A stretch of DNA of 64,000 nt, taken from Trifolium pratense. Its lineage: Eukaryota; Streptophyta; Magnoliopsida; Fabales; Fabaceae. The stretch's first letter is position 1, and the number at the start of each line of letters is the position of its first letter. The notes below the pieces were generated by a model. The model was given only the letters and a program-made list of their open reading frames with translations, did no database searches and was not told the DNA's origin. The position numbers and the translations under genes were made by a program. The stretch lies in NCBI RefSeq assembly GCF_020283565.1, contig NC_060061.1, forward strand, positions 13,987,362 to 14,051,361, given 5' to 3'. Shown piece by piece: positions 1 to 11,110 of this stretch.

Positions 1-1134
1 CTTGAGAGAATATCGAATGTGAATAGGAGTAATTCTTGTGTCCTCACAAGCCGAACGCATTACTTATGGGCACACCCACTTAAAAAGATACACGTATTAA
101 GAAAACATACGATACATATTTTATTTTCCGTTTGCTGAAATTTCATGTTTATAACTTTGTTTTCTCTGACCAACTCATCCGACACCAATATTGCTGGCGT
201 ACTTAACAGCTTTCCCAACTTCCACTGTATTTGAGTGATATACTATATGGTAGATTATCAAAGGTGGCAACCTAATTTCCAAAATGATGCCATATAAAGC
301 AGCGAATTTTGACTGTATTCGGAGGTCCGAATCTGTTTAAAGGCTATGGTCTCTTTCAACCTCATCCATTGCAGTGCTTTTCCCAGTTCCTTTAAAATTT
401 GTTCTTCATTTTATTTTCTTGTTGATTTAAAGGAGCGCTTCATAGAAACTTGTTAGATAAAAAAAAACAGAATTTTTTCTTTTGCACATGGGATTGGGAA
501 GGGGTGGGTGGGTGGGTTGTGAGAGGAAGGGGAAATTTTATTCTGTGGAGCTTTTTTGGTTTACAGGGATGGTGGTTTGTCGAGACGCTGTTGAAATGGA
601 CTTTGTCTTAATTGATGAGAGAGAGATAGTTTATGCTGAAGGTTGAGAAGGAAAGACTCAGTTTTGTTTTGTAATGATTTAATGATGTGTGGTTTTTAAT
701 TGGGTGTTCCCAAAATTGATGTCTTAGAGTTGTGACCACACTATTTAAAGTTGAAGAGGAAAGTTTCCCTCTGTGAATAGAGTGTGGAATTCACATTTAA
801 ACATGCTATCTCCCTGCCTTTTATTACCCACATAGTAGGAGTGATAAGATAAAAAATGGTCACTGTGAATGCTGTTTAGACAACAGTAACATGATATTTT
901 GCAAACAGAGATTACCCCACTTTCCGATCAAACATGCAGAGAGACCCTTTATATTTGTCTTACTCATACATATTGAATTGCATGAAAACAGCATATAGAC
1001 TTCAGTAGTGTTAAACAATACGGGGACATTACGATAAATGAATGGATATAATAAATAAACGTCTAGTATATTTGATTTAGCTGACTATCAGATATTTGAT
1101 TGGTGTTTCTTTGGCTATTTTATTCTGTTTTCTT

Positions 1135-1184
<50 letters not shown>

Positions 1185-1902
1185 CCTTGTGTGTGGATTT
1201 AGACTGATAGGAATGTGGATCAAGAAGTGGGCCTTGAGATAGGGCCCAAACCAAGAGTTTTGGAGAGTGTATCAAAGAAAGAAAGGCAAGGTTTGTGAAG
1301 TGTGACGTGGCACAGTAGTGAAGGAAAGCATGTATGAAGAATGGTTATATATAGTAGTGTCAGTAGAAGAATTATCTTTATCCTAGAATACAGTTATTTT
1401 GGGTGGGGTCACTTGATTGTGACTTAGGGAGCACTCTGTGCTTACAGGGCTGTTAGCGTTTGCTGATAGTTTGTTTTCCTTCATTCTGTTATCTTCTACC
1501 TTGTAATTGAAACTCCATTAATATCAATTGCAAGCTTTTCTTCCATTCTACTTCATTATTACTGTTTCATTCATTTTCATAATTCATAAACCCATCATAG
1601 ACCTCAAGTAACTGACAATTCCCAAAATTTTGGACATCTTGATTTCTTTACTTTAGCAAGTAAATAGCTATACATATTAGTTTTCAAATACTCTTGGGGA
1701 CATTCTACAATAATAGTACCAAATCACTGGTTGTTCCTTTTTCTGTTCCCAGAATAAACAAGTGACTATGTATTATGTGGCCATTGGTACATTTGTTTGT
1801 TAGCATTTAGTAGAAATGTTCAAGTTAATTTGGCATCTCTGGCACTTTTTTAATCTTTTCTTCAGTTAAGTTATTGAGCACCTCTTGATTTTCTTGATGT
1901 AG
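1..1902. other. No coding exon recognised; intron or 5' flank of the NTM1-like gene
   Basis: I find no recognisable exon here, although the 5' exons of the methyltransferase (the SAM-binding half) must lie in this stretch or to its left. A pure TC microsatellite occupies about 1141-1182. The last bases before 1903 form a good pyrimidine-rich acceptor ending in AG. The rest is AT-rich non-coding sequence. Confidence 0.5.
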
Positions 1903-4900
1903 GATTTTACGCCAGATATCGGAAGATATGACGTAATATGGATTCAATGGTGTATCGGTCATCTCACAGATGATGATTTTATTACATTTTTCAAGAGAGC
2001 AAAGGTAAGTCCTCATTTATTTGATTAATATTTATGACTATGCATATCAGGGTATTCGTTAATTGGGTGTCAAGAAATACATTTAAAACAATCAATTTTG
2101 GATATAAAAATATTCTATAGAACTAAGGATTTATGTAAGGCTTCAGCAGATCAGCTTTATCTACCAATATTTCAAAATTAAAATGATGTATTATTGGATC
2201 TTGATGATGTAATCCATTTTATTCATCATCTGGGGTTTTCTATGATTGAATTGTTTTGGTTCACATTTACCAAATTAAAATGATGTATTATCTTGGTGCT
2301 AGCTAACTTGCAAGTCTTGCATAATTATACTGAATGATATTTCATGATAACAATTCAGCAACCATTTCTAAAAATATGTATAACATATACAACTTTTTCA
2401 GTATGTAGGAATCTTTTATTTCTAGACTATCAAAAAGTTGCCACTAACACTAAATGTTCAAAATCAAAATTGATTAGGTCATAGAAGAAACTGTACAGAA
2501 ATCTTTTGGTTTCTAGACTATCAAAAAGTTGTCACTTACTATTTGGGTATACAGAAATGTTTGATATTCTGGAAGTTTGTGTAATTAAGCTTAGCACTTC
2601 TTAGGGTTGATAGTTTATAGTATATTTATTGGTTAATCTTAAGTCTTAACCATGTGATGGTTTTTGTTCAATTCAAACTATTATAACTCTCAATTGATTA
2701 CTGAAGTCAATTTCTTTCTTTCCTTCTGTTCTGGTAATTCAAAAAAGTATGCAGAGTTTTCCTACCTTTATTGTTTTCTAACTTGAATTTTAAGTCACAG
2801 AAAAGTCTCACTTTTGTCCTTTGTTTTTACTCATGGCATTAATACAGGTTGGCCTCAAACCAGGTGGACTATTTGTCCTGAAGGAGAACATTGCCAGATC
2901 TGGTAATTTGCTCTTTGTTGCATTTCTGTCTTTCCAATAATATTGAATGATTTACTCCCTTTATTTCATTCAAGTCGCTTTTTTGAAACCTATATGTCCA
3001 ACTTGACTGTATTTAGTCTAAACTGTATGTTCATTCGTTCCTATTGCTCCTCAAACATCCAGAGTGCCGAGCAGAGTGATGAAAAATAAAGTTTTAATAT
3101 ATGGAAGTTGGAGCAACAATTTCATGTTTAGAAGTGGATATTGAGATGTTAGGAACTTAGGACAGTACCACAAGATAAACTTCCTTGGGATTAGACCAGT
3201 TAAAGAGAAACCACACATTCAAAACTAATTAGTGTTTCTGGTTTTAAATTTTTAATGGGAAATGATACATGGTACGAGTGAGAAGTTCACGCAAAAAGAC
3301 AAAGTTTGTTTTTTGGTCAACTAATACTTTGACCTTCCGTGTTTTCCGCTCAGTATCAAGTGATTAAACATTTCCTTGAATAAGAGTGCAACACGTAATG
3401 GTTCGTGAGTTTTCGTATGCATTCCCCTCGTACTAAATAGCGGTTCTCATTTTTAATTAAGTTGTGGGGGAAAATCATGGTTGTTTTAAAGATTATTGAC
3501 CAGGTATTTGGTCATAAACTTTTTTTAATAGAGCTTATTAAAACTGTTCTCTATCAAGACAGTAGTAGAGGAGCTCTGGTTTTGCAGAGCCATGAGTTTC
3601 TGCAGTTATGTTTCGTGGAGCATTGTCTGGTTACTTTTCCTTTTCAAGCATGAACTTGTGGGTGGTGTTGTAAATTGTTATATTCGGAGGATACAACAAC
3701 ACCCAAGCCTTATCTCACTAAGTAGGTTCGGCTACATGGATTAAACGACGCCATAATGTTCTGTCATATATCATGTCCTCTGAAATATCCAGAGGATATC
3801 TCTCAATACCATGACTATATCTTAGAATAGTTTAGTCTTTAGATTATCCTAGATGATATCTCAATAGCTTCCATATTTCCGCCGCGGATTCAGAATTTCT
3901 ATTTGTATAAATAAGGGTTAGTACTTTTGTCTTTTGTATCACTAAAAATATATTTAGTTAAAATTCTATTTTACATTATAATTGTAGGTGGCTTATAAAG
4001 ATAAAAACTAAAGTTACTAAAGTTTTTATCTTTAGAGATGTTAAGGTATACATAAAAAAAGTGAGTAATGCTAGCAATAAACTCTTGACACACATTTTCC
4101 AAAACACTATTATAGACCGATTTTTATGTGGGTCACTTCCTATTTTGTAGGATCCATTCCATAATTATTAAGATCCACATGAATACCACCCATTGATAAA
4201 AGGTGTGTTGTTAATTTCCTCTTAATGATTAGTAATGGAGTAAACGATAAAAATAGAAAGGATTATATTGGGAGTTAAATCTGTAATTTACTCCACTCCC
4301 CTCTCCTCCCCAATTTATTCATTCCATTGTGATCCATGGTGTTCAATTAGGTGTAAGCTCCCTAAATTTGTCTTATCTGTGCATCTTCCAGTAAGTTGAA
4401 CTTTATTGTTTTGGATTAATGCTTTGTTCCTTGCAGGATTTGTGCTTGATAATGAAGACCGAAGCGTTACAAGATCTGATAAATACTTCAGAGAACTCTT
4501 TTCTAGGTGTGGCTTGCATGTTTACAAAGCAAAGGTAATTTACTGTCTTTTCATTTGAAAGATTATAAGTGCCAGACAAGGTTCAACCGACCGCAGCTGA
4601 TCTTTATGAAATCTCTTACATTCTAATTTTCTTTTATCTATTTATATTGGGGGTACTCTACTTTTGATCAGTATAACCAACAATTTTGTTGAATTTTTTT
4701 AATACATCTACCATGCACGATGATACAAATACGTCTTTAATCTTCTTCCTCCAAATCTAAAATTATAATTATTGAAGAAGATCTATATGTTAGTGTGTTT
4801 GGATTCAGAATGGGGAACGTGGAAATGATTTTGCCACCAATTTTTGGTTAACCAGATGTGATAAAACAAATTGTCTTAGGTTGAAAATTTGACACCAAAT

Positions 4901-7900
4901 TTTTACAATGGAAAAGAGGACTAGGCCAAAACCCAATATAGTTAAAAACCTTACCAGGAAAACCTAATGGGATAAAACCGAGGAAGTTCTACTACGTTAA
5001 AATATAGTTTTTCCTCATGAGTCATTGGCTCTTGTGTTTTTAACCAGCACAGAATACATATCTTTGACATCATTTTATTATAGTACTGCTTGTTTTTATT
5101 GTCTGAACAATGTATATTTGATTGCCCCTCTCACTGTTATTGAGAATCTCTTCTGTCATAGTACACTTTTTTACCATATTCAGTTTCATTGATTATGATT
5201 TTGAATCTCTTCTGTCATTAACTTTGTTGAATTTTTTTAATGTAAAAAACTAATGATATCATCAATAACTTTGTTTTTAGTTTTTTAATACATCTTCCAT
5301 GCTCCGTGATACAAATACGCTTCTTCCTCCAAATCTAAAATTATACTGATTGAGGAAATCTATATCTTAGTGTGTTTGGATTCTGTAACGGGTAAAATAG
5401 ATTCTAGGGACGAAACCGATAGAATCGAGTCTCAAAGTAGGAATTCTAATAAATTGAATAGAATTCGGTACAAATGAGAAATGTAAAGATAAATTGAGAG
5501 TTATTTTTAGAGAAGAAGATAATTTGTTCATTCATTGATTGATTGTTTTTTCAAAGTGAGGCACAATGCCTTTAAATACAACCCTAAGGGCTAAAATAGT
5601 AAAATGACATAAGATAAATTATTATTTAAAATAATTGATACTTAATTCCTGTCACAATACCCTCCCCTTCAAACATCCTTGTCCTCAAGGATTAACAATC
5701 ACAAGTGCCATGTTTAAGAGGCAAAGCTTTCCATTTGCTTAGAACTTTAGCATGTCGAACACTTCCCCTATTGATCATCTTCCTGTGCAAGACAGCTACA
5801 AAAGCAAACTGATTTAGAACTAGTCGAGATCTCTCTGGTGAAGAGTAGGCAGCAACATATTTGGTTGTGAAAAGTTTCAATCCAAGCACATGGAACAAGT
5901 TATGAGTCTCTAAATTGTGAGATGTAGTGGATTTGAATATTGAAGCCACATCTAGCTGAACTACTGCATTCCAAACCATGCTAGTAACAATGCAAACCAT
6001 GCTAGTAACGTTTGTATCCATGCAGATTAAATTACCACTACTATCCTTGATATCTAGAATAAATGGATGGATGTAGTTATACAAACAAAACACCAACTGT
6101 GTATCACCAGAAAAATAATCAATGACATAGTAAGAATAACCTTCCACCATTTGTCCAATTTTCTTTAGTTCCTGTAAAAAATTTGAACAAAATGTTGATG
6201 GCTCCTCCATTCCAAAATGAGTTTGCCGAGTAGCAACCAAACCATTGCAAAATAGAATAATTTTCCTTGGTGGTATTGCAGAGAACTTTTTCAAACCATA
6301 AGCAACAAAAACACCACTAACATTAAAACACTTTGTGTTGAGAGAATTAACCACATAAAGCCTAACAAAAAGTCTTCTTTTGATATCTGCATAATTAATC
6401 AGTCTTCCATAGATAAAAAACTTCAAAGAACTCCAATGCAACATGTTGGTAATGGTGTACTCAACAAGCTTAATATCCACCCTTTGAAGGTCTTTGGATA
6501 AATCAAGAGAAACACTTTCTGACTCAAGATCTCTACACCTACTAAAGATAGCATCCCAAACAACCACAAGGTACTTTGACATTTGATCAAACAGTTGGAT
6601 GAAATAATTAGGGTCTTCAAGTGGATAATGATTTGTCTCCACAAAATTCAGTATATAAATCCACATCCATCTTAAAAGCCATTTTGTTATTTCATCATAA
6701 TACATCCAAACACAATCAGAATCATAACCTTTACTAAGAAAATTATAGTGAATAACCTGAAATATTGCTTTTGCCCACCGGAGATATTGATCTGGTGGTG
6801 TAGGCACTGACGACAGAGTCCTATTGTTGCCATGTGTGAACGGCATTCTTGCTGAGTGATTGTGTATGATGTTGCCATTCTTTACAAGTGGGATACTCAA
6901 GGTCCACGCATCTTCCTCAACATGGTGTGGGCAAGCTTTTCCAATTGATTTGCTCTTTCTCCGATCTACAGAGAATGAAAGGAAAATTGTATCCGACAAA
7001 CCCTTCCTCCCCACAGAAAACTTTTGCACTGTGTTTTGATACATTTCACTAAAAATCTTATATCTATTTTGGATTATGATGATTTTTGGTACCCATGGCC
7101 AGCCTGAAGCTTGTCCAGGTGAAGATTGCATCGTTTGGAACTCGGTTATTGTTGGAGACGTTTGTGACGGAATTGAAGAGAATGGACACTCACTTGAGGG
7201 TGTCGTTCTTGATAGAAACGGAACGAAATAAGTTGGCGGAAACGAGAGCGATAGCAATCCACCGGGATCAAAACATTTGAGATTGTCAAAGCTTAGAAGG
7301 ACTTTTAGTTGTCGAACCATAACTGGAACAGATGCTGTCATGGTTGCTAGTTGGTTTAAAGATGTGGCTTTCATCTTCTTCATGGACATTTCATCAAACA
7401 CTTGAAGGGCAGGTTGCAGCAAACTATAGGCATCAATACTTGGCTTTGCAGTGAAACCTTCCTTGATTGACGGTGTCGGAACAACATTACAACCAGTTAA
7501 GAAAGAAGAGTCCCTAGCAATATTCTTCATCTCTGAATTTGAATCTACAATTACTTTGGCTTCAACATGTGTCTTCTTTGTGTCCTCATTGCCAGGCAAC
7601 ATTGAATCAGAGAAAATTGGAGTCGAATAAGAAATCTTCTGGTTCAAGATTGTGGACGTTAAGTTCAGGGTTTGTTGTGTTGTGCAGTTGATCGGAGCTA
7701 CAAAGACACCATCAATTTTGGGAGAATAAACTTCTGTAGAGGTAACACCAGGTCCCTCGTTCTGCTTCTGCTCTATGAAACCTTCACTATCCAGATCAAT
7801 TTCTTCTTCATCTTCCTTCACTATCATTTGAATATTTGTGTGATGAAGCAATTGATGTTCCACAGTAAAAGGTTTATCGCATATAAAACATATACCCATT

Positions 7901-8709
7901 TCCATCTTTTCTTCTGCTTCCTCAACACTACAAATTTTCACCAATTTGTACTTTGCACCCATAATCCGCGATGAATCGAAGGCTCTAGATACCAATTGTA
8001 ACGGGTAAAATAGATTCTAGGGACGAAACCGATAGAATCGAGTCTCAAAGTAGGAATTCTAATAAATTGAATAGAATTCGGTACAAATGAGAAATGTAAA
8101 GATAAATTGAGAGTTATTTTTAGAGAAGAAGATAATTTGTTCATTCATTGATTGATTGTTTTTTCAAAGTGAGGCACAATGCCTTTAAATACAACCCTAA
8201 GGGCTAAAATAGTAAAATGACATAAGATAAATTATTATTTAAAATAATTGATACTTAATTCCTGTCACAGATTCAGAGTTTGGAAGATAGATTTGATTTT
8301 GCCACCAATTTTTTTCGCTAACCAGATGCGATAAAAACATATTTTTTTGTGTTAGGTTGAAATATTGACAATAAATTTTGCATAAAATATTTACAATATG
8401 ATAGGGAAAGTTACTTTTTACTGTCTGTGCAGCATGTTGTTCTACTTCACACAATATTTCCTTATCTCAATGTTCTGTGTAGCATAGGATGCTTCTCTTT
8501 GACGTCCTTTCATAAAACTTAGTACACTTGTTACCCATCCTTTTCAGTTTCATTGATTCTGATTTTTGAACATGTGTTTTTTGTTCTATCAGGATCAGAA
8601 AGGATTCCCTGATGAATTATTTGCTGTGAAGATGTATGCATTAACTACAGAAATTCCAAAGAAGGTGCATCACACTAGATCTAAAACAAAATCTAATAGA
8701 CCTAGGTAG
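1903..8709 (+). CDS. Alpha-N-terminal protein methyltransferase 1 (NTM1-like), 3' exons only
   Basis: This enzyme family uses S-adenosylmethionine to methylate the free alpha-amino group of proteins after Met removal. Four coding exons are visible: 1903-2004 (starts DFTPDIGRYDVIWIQWCIGH), 2848-2902 (VGLKPGGLFVLKENIARSG), 4437-4534 (FVLDNEDRSVTRSDKYF...) and 8593-8709 (DQKGFPDELFAVKMYAL..., ending SNRPR and TAG). All junctions are GT-AG and the phases fit. The WCIGHL and LKPGG-FVLKEN motifs and the basic C-terminal tail match the plant NTM1/METTL11A family as I remember it. The N-terminal SAM-binding part (about two thirds of the usual ~280 aa) is outside the visible exons. The last intron is 4,058 bp, most of it a recent LTR element. 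Confidence 0.88.
5384..5656 (-). repeat. 3' LTR of the 2.9-kb retroelement
   Basis: Downstream LTR of the element on the minus strand, 273 bp, flanked on the genomic side by gattc at 5379-5383 and on the internal side by the polypurine tract. The match to the other LTR includes all homopolymer lengths I checked. Confidence 0.93.
5692..7962 (-). CDS. Chimeric retroelement ORF: gag-type zinc knuckle and chromodomain-like tail around an unknown centre
   Basis: The first ATG of this frame is at 7962-7960 (MGAKYKLVKIC...), giving 756 aa with no stop. The frame stays open upstream into the primer site, but the only start there would be a TTG. The N-terminus (about residues 15-45) contains CFICDKPFTVEHQLLHH, which resembles the knuckle after gag in legume gypsy elements, followed by an acidic stretch EDEEEIDLDSE. 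The last ~30 residues, INRGSVRHAKVLSKWKALPL, resemble the chromodomain-like end of gypsy integrases. The ~600 aa between show no protease DSG, RT YxDD or integrase DDE motif and match nothing I recognise. A 21-bp in-frame tandem repeat (near 5976-6014) duplicates TSMV. The long open frame and identical LTRs suggest it was translated recently, but this is inference. Confidence 0.75.
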   Translation of the reverse strand: MGAKYKLVKICSVEEAEEKMEMGICFICDKPFTVEHQLLHHTNIQMIVKEDEEEIDLDSEGFIEQKQNEGPGVTSTEVYSPKIDGVFVAPINCTTQQTLNLTSTILNQKISYSTPIFSDSMLPGNEDTKKTHVEAKVIVDSNSEMKNIARDSSFLTGCNVVPTPSIKEGFTAKPSIDAYSLLQPALQVFDEMSMKKMKATSLNQLATMTASVPVMVRQLKVLLSFDNLKCFDPGGLLSLSFPPTYFVPFLSRTTPSSECPFSSIPSQTSPTITEFQTMQSSPGQASGWPWVPKIIIIQNRYKIFSEMYQNTVQKFSVGRKGLSDTIFLSFSVDRRKSKSIGKACPHHVEEDAWTLSIPLVKNGNIIHNHSARMPFTHGNNRTLSSVPTPPDQYLRWAKAIFQVIHYNFLSKGYDSDCVWMYYDEITKWLLRWMWIYILNFVETNHYPLEDPNYFIQLFDQMSKYLVVVWDAIFSRCRDLESESVSLDLSKDLQRVDIKLVEYTITNMLHWSSLKFFIYGRLINYADIKRRLFVRLYVVNSLNTKCFNVSGVFVAYGLKKFSAIPPRKIILFCNGLVATRQTHFGMEEPSTFCSNFLQELKKIGQMVEGYSYYVIDYFSGDTQLVFCLYNYIHPFILDIKDSSGNLICMDTNVTSMVCIVTSMVWNAVVQLDVASIFKSTTSHNLETHNLFHVLGLKLFTTKYVAAYSSPERSRLVLNQFAFVAVLHRKMINRGSVRHAKVLSKWKALPLKHGTCDC
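7997..8269 (-). repeat. 5' LTR of the 2.9-kb retroelement
   Basis: Upstream LTR relative to the element's minus-strand sense, 273 bp, with TG...CA ends. It appears to have no differences from the copy at 5384-5656. The 5-bp duplication gattc follows at 8270-8274. Confidence 0.93.
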
Positions 8710-9164
8710 GATAATCATGTGATCAACTTGTCTTATGGGTTTGAGTATTTGTCAAAAGTCCATTTTTTCATGTTGTATTCTTAGTTTTTTATTTATAAAT
8801 TGTTGAGAGCTACTTTATCCACCCTCCATGTTTTAAGAAAATCATGTGTTTAAAAGTATACTTACTTCTTTTGTCAAAAAAAAGTCTACTTACTTCCAAA
8901 TTGAAAAAAAAGAGAATCATATTTTTGTTTGGAAGTATACACAAGTATTTTTTTTGGATGTGTACTGTCAAAGTGACTTTAGGGGTGAGAAAAGTTGCTT
9001 CCTAATGTTTTCATGTTGTATTCTAGTTTAGTTTGGTTTAGTTTAGGACCCGTTTGGGGTGATTTTATATTTTGTTTTGAAATTTTCAAAAACTAAAATC
9101 AGTTGTGATTTTTGAGTTTCAGTTTTGTATTTCAATTGTAAATAAGTTTTCCATTTTTATTTGG
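8710..9164. other. 3' flank of NTM1-like gene
   Basis: This AT-rich stretch follows the stop codon at 8707-8709. It probably contains the 3' untranslated region, but no poly(A) signal stands out. I see no other gene. Confidence 0.4.
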
Positions 9165-9449
9165 CTTAATTGCAGTTTTGGTCCTCTTATTTTCACCATT
9201 TTGCATAAATGGTACTCCTATTTTAAAATTTGTCAGTTTTAGTCCCTCAATCAAATATTTTTTTCTAAAATATGAAGATACGACATGTTTTAAATTAAGT
9301 TTATAAATAAATTTTCTTACATTTTTATTGATGTTGGTATTTTCCATCATTAGGTTATATATTACGTCGTTTAAAACATATCAAATTTTAAAATAGGGGG
9401 ATCACTTTTATAAAATGGTTAAAATAGGCATACTAAAACTGCAATTAAG
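9165..9449. mobile_element. MITE with ~65-bp inverted ends (CTTAATTGCAGTTTT family)
   Basis: The left end reads cttaattgcagttttggtc and the right end, reverse-complemented, reads cttaattgcagttttagta. The similarity continues inward for about 65 bp, through cctatttt-accatttt and (c)ctattttaaaattt. The 285-bp unit has no coding capacity. The flanks are T-rich, so the target duplication is ambiguous. Long imperfect inverted ends suggest a Mutator-type MITE. Confidence 0.8.
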
Positions 9450-11110
9450 TTTTATTTTTTATTTTTGAGTTAAGTGACTCTATTCACTTCACCTCACTAT
9501 GAAACTGTTAGTGTACATCTAAGTATATTCCAAACATAATTTCAACAATTCAAACATACAAATAAAAAATCATAACATAAACAAATAAGTAGGGGTGGCA
9601 AAACGGATGGATCTGTTGGGTTGACCCATTTAGCCTGTCATTTTTGGCGGACTGGGCCGAGGTTTTTGAGTTGGCTCATTCCACCTAATACGTTTAAAAG
9701 ATGGGACAGGGCGGGTTGGTTTGTGGACATTTTATTTTCTTCTAGACTTGAGAAAAGTTTAAATTTCAATGGTGAGTGCAATCCAATTTCTTTTCTCTAT
9801 TTTTTTGACTAAAAAAGAAGTTCAAACTCTTTTTCAATATTGAATTGAATTATTAATCATTACTATTTATTTTAAAAATGTATATTATTTAAAAAAAAAA
9901 ATCAATTATGTGTGTGTCATCAAATTAATGTCCAAATATTTGTGATAATGATGTAAGTATTCCTTTCCCCCATGCTCTATTATTTTTGTACTCTCAAAAC
10001 TCTGCTCCCTTTTCTTCACAACTCTGTCACTGTGGCTATTGGAGTTGTCTTCTTCATCGTTTCATCTCGGGCAGCAAGAACTTTTTCTTTGCTTTTTCCT
10101 AATTTGAGTTTTCTTTCTACTTCTGTGTAATATTTGGCTCTTTTTTCACATTTTTATTTTAATATTTTCTTCCCTTTTTGCCTTCGTTCACGTGCACCTC
10201 TCTCTAAGTATGATGCAATGTAATTACTTTTTTTCCGTTCCCTCTGGTCCACACTAGTAGTACCTCTTTGATGTAATGTTATTTCTGCATTTGCTTTTTC
10301 ATTTTTATTTTTGTTTTATTCATTTTTAGCTTATTGTAGAAGAAAGTGGAAAATTAAATACAATAGACATTATTTCATGTGACTTGAAATTGATATTTTA
10401 TTTATTTTCTATTATGAGATTCTGTTTTCTTGAATTGTTTTTCCTTGTATTTTGTTATTAACACTACTTGTATTCAACAAGGTATAATACAAAAGGCATT
10501 GTAGTAAATTTTGTATTATTTTCTTTATATAAGTGTTGCTTCTTGACTTAAGGGTACAATAAATGACTACATATAGTATAAGAGCTGTTATATGATCACT
10601 TTATATGGACAAAAATACCACAACCGTATTCTACCTCTCTCTATGAACGATTTTCGAAACGTGCAAAAACTATTAAAAAAAATTAAAAAGTGACATGAAT
10701 ATATAAGTTGTCATATTTTTGTTTGAAAATTGTTGTTCAAATAACATTTTTCTTATTGAACAAATAGCCGAGTCGGTGAGTCACAAAACAATTTTTTGCA
10801 CGTCAGTTTGTCATGAGATGTTTGGTCAAATCCTATAACGAGCGAAACCCTTGTTTTGTGTTGCTGAGACATGCGACTTTGATAATCAATTCTTTTCGCC
10901 GCAGAACAAAACATATATTAATATATTAAAAGAGTTTTATACTCCATTTTGATTCTAGACACACATAATATATGAGACAAAGGGATTAGTAATTAATCAT
11001 CCAAAATTACATCAACACACTACAGTTGGTCATATGGATTCAAAACTCAATGAACCCGCCATCTTTTTTATTTAAATCTAGTCACATAGTTGTGAGATTG
11101 GATTCAAATT
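9450..11110. other. Intergenic, no gene seen; possible transposon-end sequence at ~9591-9720
   Basis: At about 9591 the sequence 'taggggtggcaaaacgg' followed by GGGTTGACCC-type words resembles the ends of some plant hAT-like elements, but I could not find a partner end or target duplication. The remainder is AT-rich. The last ~200 bp before 11111 are probably the 3' untranslated region of the first PGIP gene. Confidence 0.35.

Larger units (their letters stand above)
5384..8269 (-). mobile_element. Young non-autonomous LTR retroelement (gypsy-type ends) in the NTM1 intron
   Basis: Two 273-bp direct repeats, 5384-5656 and 7997-8269, look identical by eye. On the minus strand each begins TGTGACAGG and ends CCGTTACA. 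A 5-bp target duplication, gattc, lies at 5379-5383 and 8270-8274. Reading on the minus strand, the base after the 5' LTR plus two leads into TGGTATCTAGAGCC (7981-7994), a primer site resembling the initiator-Met tRNA type with one extra T. Just before the 3' LTR is a purine tract AAGGGGAGGG (about 5664-5673). Only one long ORF lies between, with no recognisable protease, reverse transcriptase or RNase H, so the element must depend on enzymes supplied in trans. Its total length is 2,886 bp. Confidence 0.93.
4686..8560. repeat. Old tandem duplication inside the last NTM1 intron, second copy split by the LTR element
   Basis: The segment from about 4686 to 5180 is similar to about 5265-5383 plus 8270-8560. 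Shared landmarks include 'aatacatct(a/t)ccatgc', 'cttcttcctccaaatctaaa', 'tagtgtgtttggattc', 'gattttgccaccaattttt' and the 'agtacactt' stretch near the end. The second copy is continuous only if the LTR element at 5384-8269 is removed, so the duplication predates that insertion. The copies have diverged by substitutions and small indels, so it is not recent. Confidence 0.6.
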
